The notes under the pieces are model-generated. The model did no database searches and was not told the DNA's origin. It saw nothing but the letters and a program-made list of their open reading frames with translations. From the NCBI GenBank assembly GCA_031761405.1, contig JASEVX010000011.1:16241609-16305608 (forward strand): DNA of 64,000 nt, read 5' to 3'. A program made the translations under genes and the position numbers. Below, piece by piece: positions 13,701 through 28,700 of this stretch (positions are counted from its first letter, which is position 1; every line of letters starts with the position of its first letter). Source of the DNA: Serripes groenlandicus (Eukaryota; Mollusca; Bivalvia; Cardiida; Cardiidae).

Positions 13701-16700
13701 CATATCAACCCTTTCACGAGTTATCGAACAGTCTTCAGAAAACCTTACAGACAGGCAGACAAGCATACTCCTATATACCTTTTTCCCCTTAAACTCTGTT
13801 TTTTGGGAAATAAAATATCAACATCAAGTAAAATTAAATAAAAGAATATGTTGGGTACCTCTGATATTTCAATGCCAAACTCTCTTGCCTTGGTGTAGAA
13901 AATCTTGCTTATATCATAATCAATTTGTCTCATCACCACCTACAAAAAACAAGAGGACAAAGGCGGTCCTATATCATTGTCACCGGATTAAACAGAACTC
14001 ATTAACCCTTTCCCTCATACGACAATCCTGCAGCAGATGGCTTTGAACATATTTTGTCAAAACATAGAAAATCTCTATAATTAAATTGATAACCTATGAC
14101 TAAAAGTGGAAAACATTGTGGCAAATGGAGAAATTGCTCATTTGTGAGCAATTTCTTCTTTTGTCACAATGTTTTCAAAAAGCTGTCTGCTGCAGAGGCG
14201 TCAGAAAGCGTCTATATGAGGGAAAGGGTTACATTCCTCAAGCTTATGAAGAAATATGAAGTTCTCTTCTTACAAAGATTCAAATATACCTGATGTAATG
14301 GAGCTATGAACCCAGGTTTGTACAGTTGACCTTTATCTCCACAAACCCTTTCCCACATATAACAAACCTGCAGCAGATGACTGAAAATATCACACTTGAC
14401 TTGCAAAGGTCAAAGACAAAAACCCACAACAATATAATGTGGAAGACAAAAGCCAAAGGATGAGCAACTTTTCCTTTTGTCCGAATATTTTCAAAAGTCG
14501 TCTGCTCAATATGTAGCAAAAGGCGTGGACAGGGTTAACTACAAAATGGCATGAAGGAGGAAAGGAATTGCAGTTTTGCCAAAAAGTCATACAAAGGAAA
14601 TTAACCCTTCTCCTTGATGGCCACATATTTTTTTGCCAATCAAGATTATTTGACTTATTCCTACAGGTTCAGCACAAGATATATTTTTTCTAAATCAAAC
14701 ACTCTGTGGCATAAGGGTAAAACAGCATCAGCCCCTGGTGGCCATGTCTTTTAACCAATTAACAAGAGGCCCGAGAGGTCCAGTATCGCTTCACTGCCAT
14801 TAGGCAAAAATTAAATCTCCAAACAGCCCCGCCTCCTGGTGGCCATAGTTTTTTACCAATTGCCATGGCTTGAATGAATCTCATAGTGTCAAACAAGGAA
14901 CATTTTTGCAAAATTATTTGAAAATTAGCAAATTGATTTAGGAGAAGATTTTTTAAGTTTTCACTATAGCCATATAAAGCCAAAACAGCCCTGCTCCCTG
15001 TGGCCATGTTTTTCATGTTTTTTGAAAAATCGGCCCAATTCTTTCGGAAGAGAAGATATTTTTAAGTTTTCAGTATAGCCATATAAGGCAAAATATCCGT
15101 GTTTTTCGACCAATCAACATGGTTTCTAGGAATCTTATAGAGGGTCACCCCAGGAACATTTTCCCTGGCGACCATGTTTATCGACCAATCAACATTGCTT
15201 GAAGGAATCTGATAGAGGGTCACCCAAGAAACATTTCTTCAAAATAATTTGAAAATCAGTCTGACAGTTTCGGAGAAGATTTTTTAAGTTTTCGCTGCAA
15301 AATAGCTCCATCCTCTGGCTGCCATGTTTTTCGATCAATCAACATGAAGGAATCTAAGGATCACCCAAGAAGCATTTCTACAAAATTATTTGAAAATCGA
15401 CCTGACACTTTCGGAGGAGAATATTTTTTAAGTTTTCACTATTTGTTTCTTTCAGTTGCCATGGAAAGCAGAAATTTGCATGGATCCAAAATTTAAGGAA
15501 TTTAGGAAAAAGCATTGAAAGTATGCTTCCTATGAAGTTTCATCACAATTGGCCAAGTGGTTAGAAAGGAGAAGTTGTTTGAAGCAAAAAGTTGACGCAT
15601 GCACAGCGGACAATTCGCCTTGACATAAGCTCGACTGGCTTCAGCTAGTGGAGCTAAAAATCAGTCGGATACTTTCAGGAGACTGGAGAGAATATTTTTA
15701 ATTTTTTTACTATAGTCATATGAGACAAGACAAGCCTACCCCCTGAAGGCCATCTTTTGTTACCAATCAACATGGCTTGAAGTAACAATGTAAAGGTACA
15801 CCCAAAATTCATTTCTACAACAATTAGTTGGAAATCTGCCAGATACTTTCAGGAGAAGATTTCCAATATAGCCATATAAGGCAGACAAACTAGTCGGCCC
15901 CCTTGAGGCCATGTTTGTTCGACCTATCAACATGGCTTGAAGGAATCTGATAGTGGGTCAGGTCAACCAAGAATCATTCTGCCAACCAGTTTGGGAGAAT
16001 AACAATTTTAAAGATTTTTAAAGGAATTTTGGTGAAAACATTCAAAGGATACTTGCTTTGAAGTTTCATCTCAATTCACTGACTAGTTACAGAGAAGAAG
16101 ATCTTGTCAGTCTGACGTCGGGAAAGGGCGATCACAACACACACCTTGAGCACTTTGTGCCAAATGGCTTGAATACTCTTTAATCCTTTTTTCGCATATA
16201 TAACAAATTTGCAGCAGATGTCTGAAAACATCAAGGCAAAAATCTTAAAAATATTTATACCACCTCGGTGGTGTTGCGGTAGAGCATCCGTCTCGGGTGT
16301 TGGTTTGATCCCTGGTCGGGTCATACCAAAGACTTTAACAGACTGACTGACTAGTGTCAGGATAAATGGACCGGTAGTACTGGTCACTTACCCAAGAAAT
16401 GCCCTGATATAACTGAACAATTGTTGAAAGCGGACCAAAACACCAAACATTCAATCATTAAAGATTGAAATGAAAATTTAATTATTGAATCTAGTTGAAA
16501 CTATTATGGCAAAAGTCTCTCTGACACTGAGAAAATGTTCAAAAGGGCACATCACAGAAACGTTTCTAAGAAGTTATTTTGAAACTTCATCAGCATTTGC
16601 AGAGACTTTCTAAAGACATATAGTGTTTTCTCCAGAGCACGTTTCCTGCATTTTGGACACAATTAAATTGACATTGACACAGAGAAGTTACTAATCTGCG

Positions 16701-19700
16701 TCTGTTATGACGCACTGAAAAAACAAATTCAGTCGTTCGTTAACAATAATACTTGGGGACAAATCAGCTTAAATGTAAGAAGCTTGCCTTTCAATTCTCA
16801 GCATCAAATCATACGACCTAGACCGGTCGAAATCAAAAATGAATCAGATACGAAAATATCTTTTTTAAAAGAACACACTGGTCACATGATTGACAGAGAT
16901 CATGTGAGCTATTTATAAATGGCCAATTATTGTATGATTCATTATTGAAATATTGCGAACTTGGTTTAAGTTTGGCGTTCGAGGCAAAACTGACAAAGTT
17001 AAAAAAAAACCTGTAAGTTATTTAGATCATATTTAAATGAAAGTTCATGTCCACTAAAAAAGCTCTAGGTCATTATAAAGTCCCATCATCATTAAAAATC
17101 AAAATATCCTCTCAGATAGAACTCGTGTAAAATAGATGTATATGCAGAGGTGATATTTTGTATGGCGAAATCAGCGTTGTTGATTTTTCAATGTGAAGTA
17201 AACTAGATTAGAAAGTCAAGTAACTTGTGAAAGTTTGATGGAATTAATGAGTTGTTAGTTTCAATTAAGCATGACAGGTACACAAACAGTTGGAATGAAT
17301 ACTTAAATATCGCATTCACTATTTGTAATGTAAATATTAGTTCCATCCCAACATAGGCTATGGTATGGACTGAACAAAATTAGAGCAAAATCATACCAAG
17401 TAATGGATATTGTGATAAGCAGTCACCTGTCTTAGCAGAAAGTTTAATGACTTCCCTTGGTAGGCTGCTGATTGCAAGTTGGGCTGTAATCACTTGATAG
17501 CTGATTTTCATGTGAAGATCTGCTTAGGAATTTTCAATTAATTTTTAAGTCTAGTCATCATGTTCTGCTCATTAACTCTCAGATATAGCAAGTTGTTATT
17601 AAAAGACAAACTAGAATACACCTGTAATGTTTATGGTTTCTTAAATTAATGAAAATTTCATGCAAAATAGTTGTAACTACATCTTTTAACAACTTGTAGT
17701 TTACGATGACAACCGTTATTGACCCCCAAAATGTTCAAACGACCCCCTAAATTCCAAGTATGACCCTTAAACATAACTCTGCATATAAGCAAATGTAGGC
17801 CAGTCGACATGATATTTTATCAAACATTCCAGAGGGTCTCAGATAAAAAATATCAAGCTTGTCTATCATGAAAAACAATAAAATTACAATTTTTGTCCAT
17901 CCTCTGTCCCGAGCAGCCATCATAACACTGTGACAAGAGGTACCCATTTCCCAGTTGACACGACTGTAATAGGGATAAAGGGACTGAAAAAGAAAACATT
18001 TTGATTTAAGGATGCAGTATCTAAGACTAGCTGAATTGAACTCACACAATCACTTAGCATATTGTTGGCTGAACAACTCTAATTAATACAATCCTAATAG
18101 TTTGTTTAGCAAGTTTCGTGTGTGTATTTAAAGTAAAATTTTCCTTATAACAACTTTTAAGTGAATCAATGGTTAAAACCAAATACTGATAAAAAATAAT
18201 CTAACACTATGCTTTTAAATAACCTTAATTTTTTTTTGTTTTCCATGTAGCGTGGGAAACCGTATGGGAAACCCCAATGAACAATGAAAACACTTGATGC
18301 AAAAAAAACCTTCCTAGACATAGCTTGATGATGAAAAGTGAACTGACCATTGTTGATGCAAAAGGTTCATCTCCAATTGGTCCATGAAATAATGAGTTAA
18401 CCCTTTCCAACCAATAGACGCATTTTGATGCAGACGACTTTTGAAAACAGTGACAAAAGGATAAATTGCTCAAAACGAGCAATTTCTCCTTTTGCCACAA
18501 TGTCTTTAACTTTTTTCAGTAATTATGCCTACAATTACAGAGATTTTCCATATTTTTGAGTAGACACTTTCAAAGTTGTCTGCTGCAGATTTGTTGTATG
18601 TGGGAAAGGGTTAAGATAATTGTAGAGTATCAACAATTGTACAAATTTTCCAAGGATTGTTTGCAGGAATTCCGTGATTTGAACTGGGTAATATAACAAT
18701 GGTGCCAAACTAATATTCTTTGTTACTCAAGCATGCACAATGGGTTTGAATTAACACAAATGATTATTTCAACAAACCTTGTCTCCAAAATCATACTGTT
18801 CTTCTCTAGTTGCAATCTGAGGCATATGATCTTGAGTCAACCAGGGCTGCATTTTTAAGGACAGTGTGTTGGAACCAAATCCAACAATTCCACGAACTTT
18901 CTTGCTGGGGTTATCCTGAAAAACACACAAATATATACAACTAGATGCCCACAGACATAGTGCTCTTCCATGCAATTGCAACACAGACTGACAAAGAGTT
19001 GACCTAATAGCAGTTAATTAATTAAGGGCCTTATGCAATACCAAAGTGGATTTGACCCTTGATAACTTTACCTTTAAGGTACATGCCTGGGTCTTGTGTG
19101 CGACATTTCACCTCATCATGATCAACATGTGTGCCCAGTTATTTGGGAATCATATGATGCAGGATTGAGATGTTGCTCAGACATGGTACAGCCCTATCAA
19201 ACATTTCTCAGTTTGATCTTTGATCTCTAAGTGTGACCTTGACATTTAAGGTACAGGCCTGGGTCTTGCGCATGACAGGCCTTTTGTGCCAAGTTTCTTG
19301 GAAATCCTATGATACATGATTAAGATGTGGCCTGGACAAGGTACAGTCCTATCCAACAGAACTCATTTTGACCTCTAAGTGTGATCTTATCACTTGAGGT
19401 ACAGACCTGGGTCTTGTGCGTGACACGCTGCCTAATATCATGGTGTACATTTTGTGCCAAGTTGAAGTCACGTGATGTAAATGACTGAAAACGCCAAAAA
19501 AAATAGTGCAAACAATTCTAGACTGAATTAGGAATGCAAACATTAACAAAGGTCAAATAAGTAAAATAAATTCCACTTATTTAGAATGAAATTACAAGTC
19601 TCTCAATGTGTAAATATAATATTTAAGTGTACACAATTATTTGGATATCACTACGCCAATATAGACAAGTTTATAAACACTGCAGTGCGCAATTACCCTT

Positions 19701-22700
19701 TGTAAAGTGTAATCCATTTTTCCCTCTCATGGGTGTAAACATCCACTCGCCCGCTCGAGTGGAATGAAGGATCGGGCGATTGTGAAATTCTAGGCGCTAG
19801 TCCGACAGGGTGTGTGGGTTTTCAAGCAAGATTTTTAAAATCAATATACATTTTTGCAAAATATTAATTCATGTCCTTAATCATAATGATATTCTGCATT
19901 GCTTGGCTTTTTTCTCTCTATCCATCTATTGCCTCGACAAGTGCCTATCAAATCATCCGTGAAGTTGCGTATGGAACCAACATGTGCTCGTTTGTTGCTG
20001 CGGCAGTAAAGGAGTAAAATGCCTAAACTGTAAAATTCTTCTTCTCTAAATTGTCAGATTCCAAGACAATTTAGTACTCTTTGAGTGACCCTCTACTAGA
20101 TTTGCATAAGCTGTATTGATTGATTGAAGAATATGGCAGCCATACGGATTCATAAAAGGGGAAAAATGACAAAACATAATAGGTCCATATCTATTCAAGT
20201 TATTGTCTTTTTTTAGGATACATTTGTAATTCAGCAGAAATGTCCAGTTAGTTACCCTCTATGTAATTTGTTCAATCCATATTGATAGGTTTGAAAAGAT
20301 TAGCTTTGATGCTGCTTTAGAAGAGGGTTAGAACAAACTTTTAGCTCTTAAACCATTGGATTGATTATCAAACAGATGGGAATGTTACTTTGGTGGGTCT
20401 CTTACAAACTGTTTGAATATTTAGTATCATAACAAATGTCCTTTATTGATAAGTGTACATTTACAGTGCCAACTCCTAGCAGTTTTATTCGCGCTCTTGA
20501 TTAAATTGTCTCCGACATTAACAGTTACACATATACTATATGGCTATCACTCAGGTGACCGATTCAAGGCAACGCTTGTCCTTTGTTTTGGATATGCAAA
20601 ACTCTTTTGTACATTATTACACTGTTTTTGGTTAAGGTCTTTTTTATATTGATCTGTTCATTTCTATACCAATTTTCTGTCAAAATAGAAACTTGCAATC
20701 AATTTCGTTTAGCAGACACTAAAAGTAAAGTATAATACTGGAGATAAACAATAAAAGATAATTCAAAACACAACTATTTTGGTAGAATTGACTTCTAAGT
20801 TTACTGTTATCATTGTAAACATTAATAGATTGCATACTATAAATTCGTTAGTTGGTTCAGAAAGTCAATAAATATGAAGACACTGTCATGAATGTTCATC
20901 GTAGGATTTCCATACAGCCATTGTGTAATATGATCATTAAAAAAGTTGCAATGTGAACCAAATTATATAATTTTCGTAAGACCCAACACAAATTTACGAT
21001 CTTCGAAATATTTCATTCTCGCCAGATGTATCATTACTTGTTTGTCATGGTTTGAATTTTTATAGATAAATTTTATGCACTTCTGCATCTCCTCTTACCA
21101 ATTGCAATTCTACCTTCAATACCTTCAGTACTTTGATTTATGTATAAATATAGATCAAAATAATTCAGAACTTACCTTGCTTTTGTCCTTCATTATTTTA
21201 TACTGCTTAATGGTTTCAGAGATGTCATTCTGTGTATCATATGAATGCAAAAACAATTCACGACCTAATAAAGAAAACAAGAGGACCATTAATTTATGTC
21301 CCTGGATTGCTCACCCGCATTTTGCAAATCACATAGTCAATCACAGCAACTCAATTTGCGATGAAGAAAGCTATTCCTAGAGTGTTAACAAGATTTCCCT
21401 TCAATAAAGCCTAGTGAGCTTGTTATCCAACGGATCTCAATAACTTCAATAATCTTGGTAGAGGTTCATATTAGGAATATTTTCAAATTAGGCCAACACT
21501 TTTTGACAAGATGATTTTTTAAGGTTCCACTATTTGTACATAAGGAAAACAAACTCTGCCCTGTGGTGGCCATACTGATCGGAATAAATTGAACCACCTT
21601 TTTCATTAGGTTCAGAATTAAGCCAGTGCTTTTGGACAAGATGACTTTTAAACAGTCAATCTTGCGATCAGCAACCACCCACAAGGGACACAATAAAACT
21701 GGCTGCTTAAGACAGGTGGCTGCTGATCACAACTGTCATGACTTGATCGGATTTGTTCAAGTTGTGTCAGTTTGCATATTACATGTAACTGTTAGGAAAG
21801 TAATCATTTATTGGGAATTATCAAAGTAGACAAAAGTTAAGACAATTTCTTTCATAAATCGTCTTCTGCAGATAAATGCATATGTATGTGGAAATTATTT
21901 AAAAAGATACAATGGATTGCTGTTCATTTACAACATATGTCAAAGCAGTCTGACTTGCCAACTCTGCCAGGAATATTTATTTATTTATAGAGCTAAACAT
22001 TATATTTAAACATTGTTATGAAGATTTGTAGCTTTTTTCTATCAATTATTTCATTGTTCTATCTATATTTTGGTTAAAACCAACGTACACAACAAACTTG
22101 ACTATCAAATATTTTTTCATAATCTCTTTTTCAATTCATCAATTTTGCCGAACCTAAACAGAAAATAAACCAAAATCGCAACTTCTTGTTGATGAATCAT
22201 GTAACGATCATTCGGCACACATCGGCTGATTTCGGTACCCTACATCCAATATGTAAACAGCTATTATGCGTTTGAAAATAACCCGATAATGTGTTTGTCA
22301 CAGTATGCTTTCTACCTGTATGTTTTAAACACAGATAATTTTACACCTTGTGAATCCAAGTCGCGTGTTGATTGACCGTTGTACACAGTAAGATTACAGT
22401 TAATTTGACCAATTAGTGTGGCCGCTGGCCGCGTTTCAAAGGGGACAGCTGATCAAGGCAGTTTATAGAGTATAATTGGTTGGGTCCAATGGGAGGGATT
22501 TCAAGTGACCGTTTAGAGCCGGTGACCGATTGCATGTGACCACTCACACAAGTTTGACTGTATACATATACGGAAAATCAGCTCAGCCCCCTGGTGGTCA
22601 TTTTCTTCCAGGGATCGGAAACATTTGAACAACCCAAATATATCTTGCCACACATAAATTAGACAGAGAAAGTTTTACATACCACTTAGGATATTGACGT

Positions 22701-25700
22701 CTTCATTAACATCTTCTGCAGCAAATTGGGAGAAGGAATCAATATTTGGTCCAATGTCATTACCACTACCAGCAAATTTGTTGTCAATGTAACTAGCAAG
22801 ATGAATCTCCTCTGGAAGGTAGTAAATCAAAGCAAATTTGAGCCATCCCGCGAGAAAACCAACATTATGGTCTCTGCGCAATGTATCGACCCAGATCAGC
22901 CTGCACAGTCCATGCAGGCTAATCTGGGCCGACACATTCTGTAATAGGGGGCATAGATGTATAGAGTAATGAGCCTGAAACAGAAAATCTACAGGAGTCG
23001 AAAAGTGTCAGTCCGGGTAAGTCTGTGCGGCATGCTTAGGCTGATACGGGTCCATACTTTACGCAGAGTTCACAATGTAAGTTTTCTCGCGTGACAGCTC
23101 ATTTACCTAGGGCTGTTCCAGGAAAAAAGGCCCAATCATGTTGTTGGCAAATCTGATTACAACTACATGTATTTATTTGGTAGGAAATATTTATCAACCA
23201 ATGATGCCATGAATTGACATTTATGCTGAAACCAAAACAGACCTCCAAAAAGTCATTGGTACACCGGAAATGTAGGACAAAGTTTGTAATGCCTTAATAC
23301 AGACTGCACAACATTTTTTAAAGCAGATTATAAATTTAAAAAAATAATTCAAAAATGTAACAACAGACAGAACATTCTAGCGTTTTCTGAAAATTACAAG
23401 AGAAAGTTGATGCAAGGCATCAATGTCGCCGGAAAAGACTGCATTGATTTATTTATGTATTCTTGACTTTCCTTAGTCTATTCAAACATTAGGAATGTAG
23501 TAATGAAAACATTTGCTTATAAATTTTATATACATACCTATACATTAGGGTATCTATAACAAATAAACGAAATGTGTACACATTTATCTGGCTTAAATTT
23601 AATTTTGCTGTTGTTACTTATTTAAGTAATAGTATTCATTCATATAATTTCAATGTTTGTCAATCTTATTCGAATCACAAGGTAAATATCCTGGTATTGC
23701 TTTAAAGGGAGGTAATTTGAAGAAAACAAAAGTCTTCAAAAGGAGAAATATATCAGCATTACCGTCTACAGTTTAAATTGTTCTATTGTTTGTGGATTTA
23801 AAAATGTTCTTTTTTTCTTATTTCTACATGTACAACGAAATATTGCGGCTTCTCTTTGACGCTTTGCGTCAAACATTCGTCTTGTACTTGTCTAAAATAA
23901 AATAATATCACTCGCTTTTTCATATCGAAATGCGCATGCGCGAAAATCGATGTTAAAGGTCACGAAACTACACAACAGAATAGGGTCTATATTTAGCTTA
24001 GAAACAGTTCCTACTTTAGATATTCATGGATTAACATTATTAAATGAATTCTACACAAATCAAGACATCTCTTTGAACATGAAAACAACATTTAGTAAGT
24101 TAAAATTGCTATTAAAAGGAGAATCCGAAATTGACCTCAATGATGACACATAAGAGTCTGCATTAGGGGGTGTTGGTTCACGTCTTGAAGGGACCACTTT
24201 TGTCTTCGTAAATAAGACAAAAAACTTAAATGCGAGTGAAATAAAAAAAACTGCAAACATTAAAAAATCGGAATATTTATTTCATTTTAGATGTGTCATT
24301 TATTAGTGTTCGTAAACAACCACAATTGTAATATGTTCAAATCATCTAGATTTGTTTCTTTCTAATAATAAGCCGCCCTCCCATGTGATTTCCCAAAAGC
24401 TATTAAAAATAGAAGTCGCGGGCTTCTGCCCGGCGACTAATAACATCTGTTTTGGTTTAAATGTTATAGGGTTTTTTCCCTGACACACAAATCCTGCTAT
24501 AAAACACAGTAAGTAATCTTCTGACGTCATCAATAATTCCCAAAAATGGTAATTTTCAATCCAGAGCATGTATGTATGGTGAAAATCGGATAGTAAATGA
24601 AGGCTCTATTGTGTTCAGAAGCTGTTTTATAGCAATTTTGACAATTTCAAGGGCCATAATCAAGTCATGCAAGGTCACATCTGGCTGGTTTTCGAAAGGA
24701 ACCGAGCTCTCATCAATATTTAACTACTATCTAAGTTTGGTGAAGATCAGATAGATCTATAGTAACTGGAGCCTCTATATATATATTGTGTTCACAAGCT
24801 CTATTATAGCAATTTTGACAATTTCAAGGGCCGTAATCCAGTCTTGCATAAGCGGATCTGGCTGATTTCTGAAAGGAACCAAGCTCTTATGGATATCTAA
24901 CTACTGTATAAGTTTGATGGAGATAATATCAAAACTGAAGACTGTATCATATTCATAAGCAATTGTTTATGGACGCACAGACACATGGACACCACGCCAC
25001 GGCATAAGCTCCTCTGGCTTTTGGCCAGTAGAGTTAATAATTAAAAACCAAATGTCATCTCAGTGATCTGCCGGGTCGTAGAATAGGAAAAGTATCTTGT
25101 CAATATATAGTCAAATGCTATTTTCAGATTTTAAACGAGACTGGCACCTGTGGGAACATGCATGTGTACACAAGTTTCATATGAATATGTGTAAGTGTTT
25201 TTGACTTATGAGGTAAGGTTAAAATTTTGTGGCGATAACGACTCCAAGGGTATCACAATAGCAAAACAGACAAGTTAAAAATGAATAACACTTCATCATG
25301 CTCAGGCTTGTTTATAATTCAAACCAGCAATCCAATTGGCCAGCGTAAATTTTAATCATAAAATAATAGGAGAAGCAATGTAGATAATATTTAGAACTCA
25401 CTGGACATGCTCATAGCTGGTGTTATATCTCCTGTAAGGCTCGCTCCAAGTATCTTGCTGGTTGCTGCAAATTCAAGCTGGACACTACCAATTTCCTCAC
25501 AGACAGATCCTTTGAATTCTGCCCTGCCTTCAAAAGCAGTCATTGCAGAATCTACCGACAAGCATGCAGTAGATGGGTTGGTTGATACTGTGATTTCCTG
25601 GAAAGTGAGATCAAATAGTAACATTAAACTAATTTATGATCATTCATATTTTTAGTGTATCTTAAGCAGAAGTGCCAAGAGGGCCATTTTTTTGCCTCAC

Positions 25701-28700
25701 TGCGAAGAAGCAACATAATAATTCTACCCTCTGTTGCAAATATCGTTTATAACCATATTACAATGTCAAACTAGAATCATTTCAAAAGGAGAAATTGCTT
25801 GTTTTGATCATTCTTCTTTTTCCCACCTTGTTTTCAAAGGTTTGTCTGCTGCAAAAGCACCAATAGCAATCTGTATCTTGTGAAAGGGTTACTATCTATG
25901 ATAAAGAAAAATCCCTGACAGGTCTTGTTCTGAAAGTGATAGGTCTGGTCTGTTTCAGATAAAAAGATTTTCAAAGTTTTTACTATATCCTCTATGTAAT
26001 TCAGGTGACCCACGAGGCAGGGCAAATTTTGACTGATCATAATTTGGACAAGCCTGGAAGAGGATCACTAGGAAATGCTACATGTATACTCAATAACTTA
26101 GCTATGGGCCTTTTGGTTTCAGACAGGATGATTTTCAAAGTTTTCCTATAAATCTCTTTGTAAAACAGGTGACCCCCGGGGCGGGGCCAACTCTGACCAA
26201 AGAAGCTTAGAAACTTACCAAAGAAGCGTCCCGACCTGAGTAAATTCTATGATCGTTTCCATCTCTTACTTCAATAACAATGGTATCATCAATTGGAAAA
26301 TTGGCTCCCTGTTTATCATTTATGTTTGCTTTGTCCAAAATAATAATTTTTTGTGCCCTTTGTTCTACAAAAAATAAAAGATCATTATATAAAGATGAAA
26401 CAGAATGGAGGTATAAGGGTTATTGCTAAACAAGGACCATGATAGTCCTTAACCGCTTAAACAGTGGATATATAGAAGTCACAGACGAAGAAGAAAGATT
26501 ATGTAGTGCTGTATCTTGATGTAGTCAATTTATGAAGTTATGGGTGCCCCAGGTTTGCATGACAACCTTTAGCTGCAATGCTGCATTGTCTAAATTTTCT
26601 ATGGAGAATATGTGCTCCCACGGGAAGAAGCCATCTTAGATCTATTGGAGATATTTTGAACAATAGTGACAGGGTACCACTCAGGGCTCCGGAAATTTTG
26701 AAATCTCAATCGGTCCATTGATTTTTTTAACCCCCCCCCCCCCGTAAAAAAAATGATAAGGGAACTCTTTTAAAAAATATACACACAAATTTCATGTTTA
26801 TTGCAGGTTACCTTGCATAGATGGTTGCATACCAGTGTCATCGCTCGTGAATTTTTATTTACAAATCATAATTTTCCAAAATTTGCAAACGAACATGTTT
26901 ACATTGATCGTTTGTACTTAAAATTGTTCGACCCATACTTACTAGAAAATGATTGGTGGGGCACAGAAGATACATTTCCCTTATCTGTATGGTTAACATT
27001 GTTTTGTCTACACAGGGACGTAGATAAGCCTAGTCTACATAACAAAATATTACAAAATGTGTCTGTGTTGTTTTGGAATTAACATCAGGGGTGTAAAAAT
27101 CCACTCACATTGGCGAGTGGCATGAATGATCGGGCGAGTACGAAATTCTAGACTTAAGTCTGTCAGGGCGAGTGGGTTTTCAAACAAGATACCTAAAATC
27201 AAATTAGACATTTTGCTAAATATTCATTCATGTCCTTAAACATAATAATATTCTGCATTGCTTAGCTTTTTCTCTCTATCCATCTATTCCTTCGACAAGG
27301 TGCCCGTAAAAACATTTGTGAATTAACAGGTGCTCATTTCTAGTGACGATGCCCATCAAAGCATCCCGAATTTCAAGCGCCATGAAGTTGCGTATGAAGC
27401 CAACAGGTGCTTGTTTCCTAGTTACAGAGACTCACTGTAAATGTTACTGAAATTTCCCGCTTTGTCGAGCTAACAGCAAGCGGGAATGACAAAAATTAAG
27501 TATGAGAGCAGAACATTTTGATAACCATGGAAACGGGTAAGGATAAAAACAATTTGAATGAATTTTGTTTTTCGTGCTCAGGCAAGCTAAAAACAATTGT
27601 CTGATAAAAACATAATAAGATCCTTATGTACATTGAAATTGGGAGGGATCACAAGTAAATACAATATTAGACTTCTGGCTTAGAATTTTCATACAATTTA
27701 GACAATGGCAAATTATTACTAAGTTGAAAAGGAGCCAAAACTAAATCACAACTTTGTGGTATATAATGTAAGTGGAGCTGGACCTGTACTTAATGGTCTT
27801 TAATCTGTTTGCCAAAAACTATATAAAATTGTATGGCCTTTCAAAAGCTATCTTCTTGACAACATTCAAATTCTAAGTTGAAAACAGGTCCATAAATCCA
27901 TAAAAAGTTTGTAGTTTGTAGTAAAATCGAACTTGGCTTGTTTTTTATTGTATTTAACCCATGTATTAAATCTGGGACGACTAATACGGGGAACGTAAAC
28001 TAGTGCAATAGGCGCCAATTGAATGTCGTGTCTACAAAACATTCCACTGCGCATGTCTTTAACTTTCCGGAGTGTCATTTTTAAAATTCAGAAAACAGAA
28101 CAGAGAAGTCGAAGTTGAAACCATATTTACTGGTTTTGCTTGAAACGGATATTATACGGTTTTATTTTTACAATAGTTACAATAGGTAAGGGGTAAACTT
28201 TATTCTTGATTAGTCTGCGAAGCTCGATTTATGCGATTATTGAAGATCTCGGTGTAAATAGATGTCTGTCTGCGTATTTTTCTTATTAAACTAGAATGTG
28301 CTCCTCGGAGCATGTGTGTCACCTGCCGGGGCCTTGTCAGAAAATTCTAATTTTTGACAGAAAAGGGGCAATAACTCTGATATAAAAAGTATTTGGATTA
28401 TTCCCCTTTTGTGAACCCATCACAAAGATTGATATAAACATTTGTCAAAAGTTTCAATCCAATCCTTTGAGTAAAAAAACAGTCATTTGAAAATTAAATT
28501 TTTGATAGAAAAGGGGCAATAACTCTTGATAGAACAAATATTTGGATTATCCCCCTTTTGTGAACCAATCACACACATTGATATAAACATTTGTCAGAAG
28601 TTTCAATGTAATCCTTTTAGTAGAAAAAAAGTTATTTGAAAATGTGTCGAAAAAGTGTCACAGACAGACAGACAGACAGACACCGGACAAATAAAAAAGT

